From contig CAJUGV010000009.1 of assembly GCA_910586505.1 (NCBI GenBank), forward strand, positions 1 through 64,000: DNA of 64,000 bases, read 5' to 3'. Position numbers and translations under genes: made by a program. The stretch is from an uncultured Paraprevotella sp. Lineage in GTDB: Bacteria; Bacteroidota; Bacteroidia; Bacteroidales; Bacteroidaceae. This document shows, one piece after another, positions 63,801 to 64,000 of the stretch; within the stretch, counting starts at the first letter, position 1; each line of letters begins with the position of its first letter. The notes under the pieces are model-generated. The model did not search any database. It was not told where the DNA came from and worked only from the letters and a program-made list of their open reading frames with translations.

Positions 63801-64000
63801 CCGCCATTATAAGCCTCGCCATTATCATTCCCTTTCATTCTATGAAAGCCACGAACTGTCAGTTTGTAATTTCCGGCTTTCAGACCGAACACTTTCTGCA
63901 AGGCAGTATTTCTCTTCCTAAAAAACTCCGCATTCAGATATGTATTGTTCACAACAGGTTCCAAATTTCCATCCTTCCACCCTTCCGAGGTTCCGGTAGA
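60887..64000 (-). CDS. Large secreted beta-sandwich/helical repeat protein (paralog B), 5' end outside the window
   Basis: The reading frame is open to the right edge, and the residues at the edge (STGTSEGWKDGNLEPV) match paralog A just after its signal peptide. About 45-50 N-terminal residues are therefore missing; codon 63964 is an internal TTG, not a start. At least 1,037 residues are visible. They show the same three beta-sandwiches (CWDDFKLYFDG, WMADNFRLSYVG, WWADNFRFYYVS), helical spacers with LADKIGGLS, and tail VYDLTGTLVRR...GIYIAGGKKYVV. It is probably co-regulated with the lyase. It likely binds the same polymer as paralog A or a related form. No enzyme motif is seen. Confidence 0.78.
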   Translation of the reverse strand, partial: STGTSEGWKDGNLEPVVNNTYLNAEFFRKRNTALQKVFGLKAGNYKLTVRGFHRMKGNDNGEAYNGGTEVIEAYLVAGGAETPLKSLYSGVKDESMPNSRNGWPDGMQGMDTYCKAYPDEYKNELLFSVTDEGELLMGIDMRGGEWTCWDDFKLYFDGESFDAFMMQMQRTTVMRDSLNTLGVASSSELTALVDKYSGYTESTSVEDVNAAVTAMSEKLEQAMAVCLNAIVMRRDLATSEDIYAKMESGTYAVSDQVKANLKTAIDNAKAVLALPTLLEASEALVGGVPAIEEAIMNANAVVGLNYSLQVAKDLADKIGGLSATEEYQKVVADLAATELDYDNVVVDVESLNVVCRNAMTNEFLSTATAENPIDMTSFITNPNIFQNGEYQNMPGGWTMVDRGSSDNGSPTLASHANTELHCSSWSDNDVNCICKGHYQQLIGKEDGVKLPDGLYELSAATYMLVDPVNGANIHIYASPDSVNFSEGRFNMDKEAYIVARDNMKTTTTVHNIAVAGGKLYIGVKGAGRAGLMGAEWMADNFRLSYVGTDARSAYRERLKNRLEEGVILHDSLVNYGIDDMDYLGFAVDKEEGYFLYLDDETLEAKDLIEAIEELEGFLRDGKKVISNYLAFTPLVRKGNDLLDALNNGKLFAQPAARKVFNDALVDAATLAEDMTWKTYVDEEVDRQIVALGDASTVLKTSMSVCYPMGTAIVLANQIGGLSGNEAYKNVIELLNQDDFDAVDADMATKELQAVCLDAMTPAVLSKATEENPFDMTTFVVNPNIYQDAMDENENPINSRINGWVCETNADGTHRTEHKSGDSWLVCYSWSGHEGHNIASATNYRQVVGTQIGEEGKFALPVGTYRVEAATWITGGPDLMWFYAQTNDVEISTMPDINGQDSTVYTYTEDQFAYTIFNGNRDLWDVAQAEVGTNTAIPAVYVDKGAVTIGMKGDGRVMGGHGSQWWADNFRFYYVSSGDGTGVNNVVKDVERVETELVDVYDLTGTLVRRQVKRADAVKGLKKGIYIAGGKKYVVTGK

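Noticed and set aside
37098..64000. CRISPR, integrase, transposase or other mobile-element genes in the glycan locus
   Set aside because: I looked for repeats with spacers, integrase motifs and terminal inverted repeats with duplications and found none; the internal repeats belong to protein domain duplications.

Overview
The window looks like chromosomal DNA of a gut Bacteroides-type bacterium (Bacteroidota). The evidence is two SusC/SusD pairs, a TAnnTTTG '-7' promoter box before many genes, weak ribosome binding sites, the hisGDCB gene order, and a cytochrome bd operon led by a DUF4492 gene. No rRNA, CRISPR array or intact insertion sequence is visible. Positions 1-4300 hold a tandem-domain GH43 glycosidase and a BtuB-like TonB-dependent receptor whose transcript would begin with a strong hairpin. 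Positions 4814-6546 hold the conserved pair of a NifU-like scaffold protein and a GGGtGRT-motif protein of unknown function. Positions 6780-7100 hold a highly structured non-coding stretch with mutually exclusive pairings and short ORFs, followed by a small HTH regulator. Positions 7503-13115 hold surface lipoproteins, a DUF5683-type membrane protein and a secreted transglutaminase-like protein. Positions 13209-16662 (minus strand) hold panD, panC, an NCS2 purine/pyrimidine permease and rubrerythrin. Positions 16797-21368 hold a giant PL11 rhamnogalacturonan lyase with a roughly 900-residue repeat stalk. Positions 21759-26300 hold the hisG-hisD-hisC-hisB operon, read on the minus strand and preceded by a complete transcription attenuator: the 15-codon peptide MKNIATRHHHHPNGL, an antiterminator pairing and an intrinsic terminator. 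Positions 26359-27304 hold a decayed FtsX-type permease and a tRNA-Val. Positions 27402-28559 hold an alpha/beta hydrolase and a Dabb protein. Positions 28680-36909 are one tight plus-strand array: DUF4492, cydA, cydB, udk, a lipoprotein lytic transglycosylase and a Dna2-like nuclease-helicase. Positions 37098-64000, all minus strand, form a large polysaccharide-utilization-type locus: an ECF sigma factor, two SusC/SusD pairs, three fasciclin-domain (FAS1) lipoproteins, two paralogous approximately 1,090-residue beta-sandwich/helix proteins (one cut by the window edge), and an alginate-lyase-family enzyme between the paralogs. The lyase gene and the complete paralog share an upstream element at identical spacing (48 bp) from their -7 boxes, which suggests one shared regulator. 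The strongest candidates for undescribed biology are the FAS1-rich locus with its shared cis element, the alternating RNA structure at 6.8-7.1 kb, the Bacteroidota his attenuator, and the PL11 lyase on a passenger-repeat stalk. All family names come from motif reading by eye; no database search was run.
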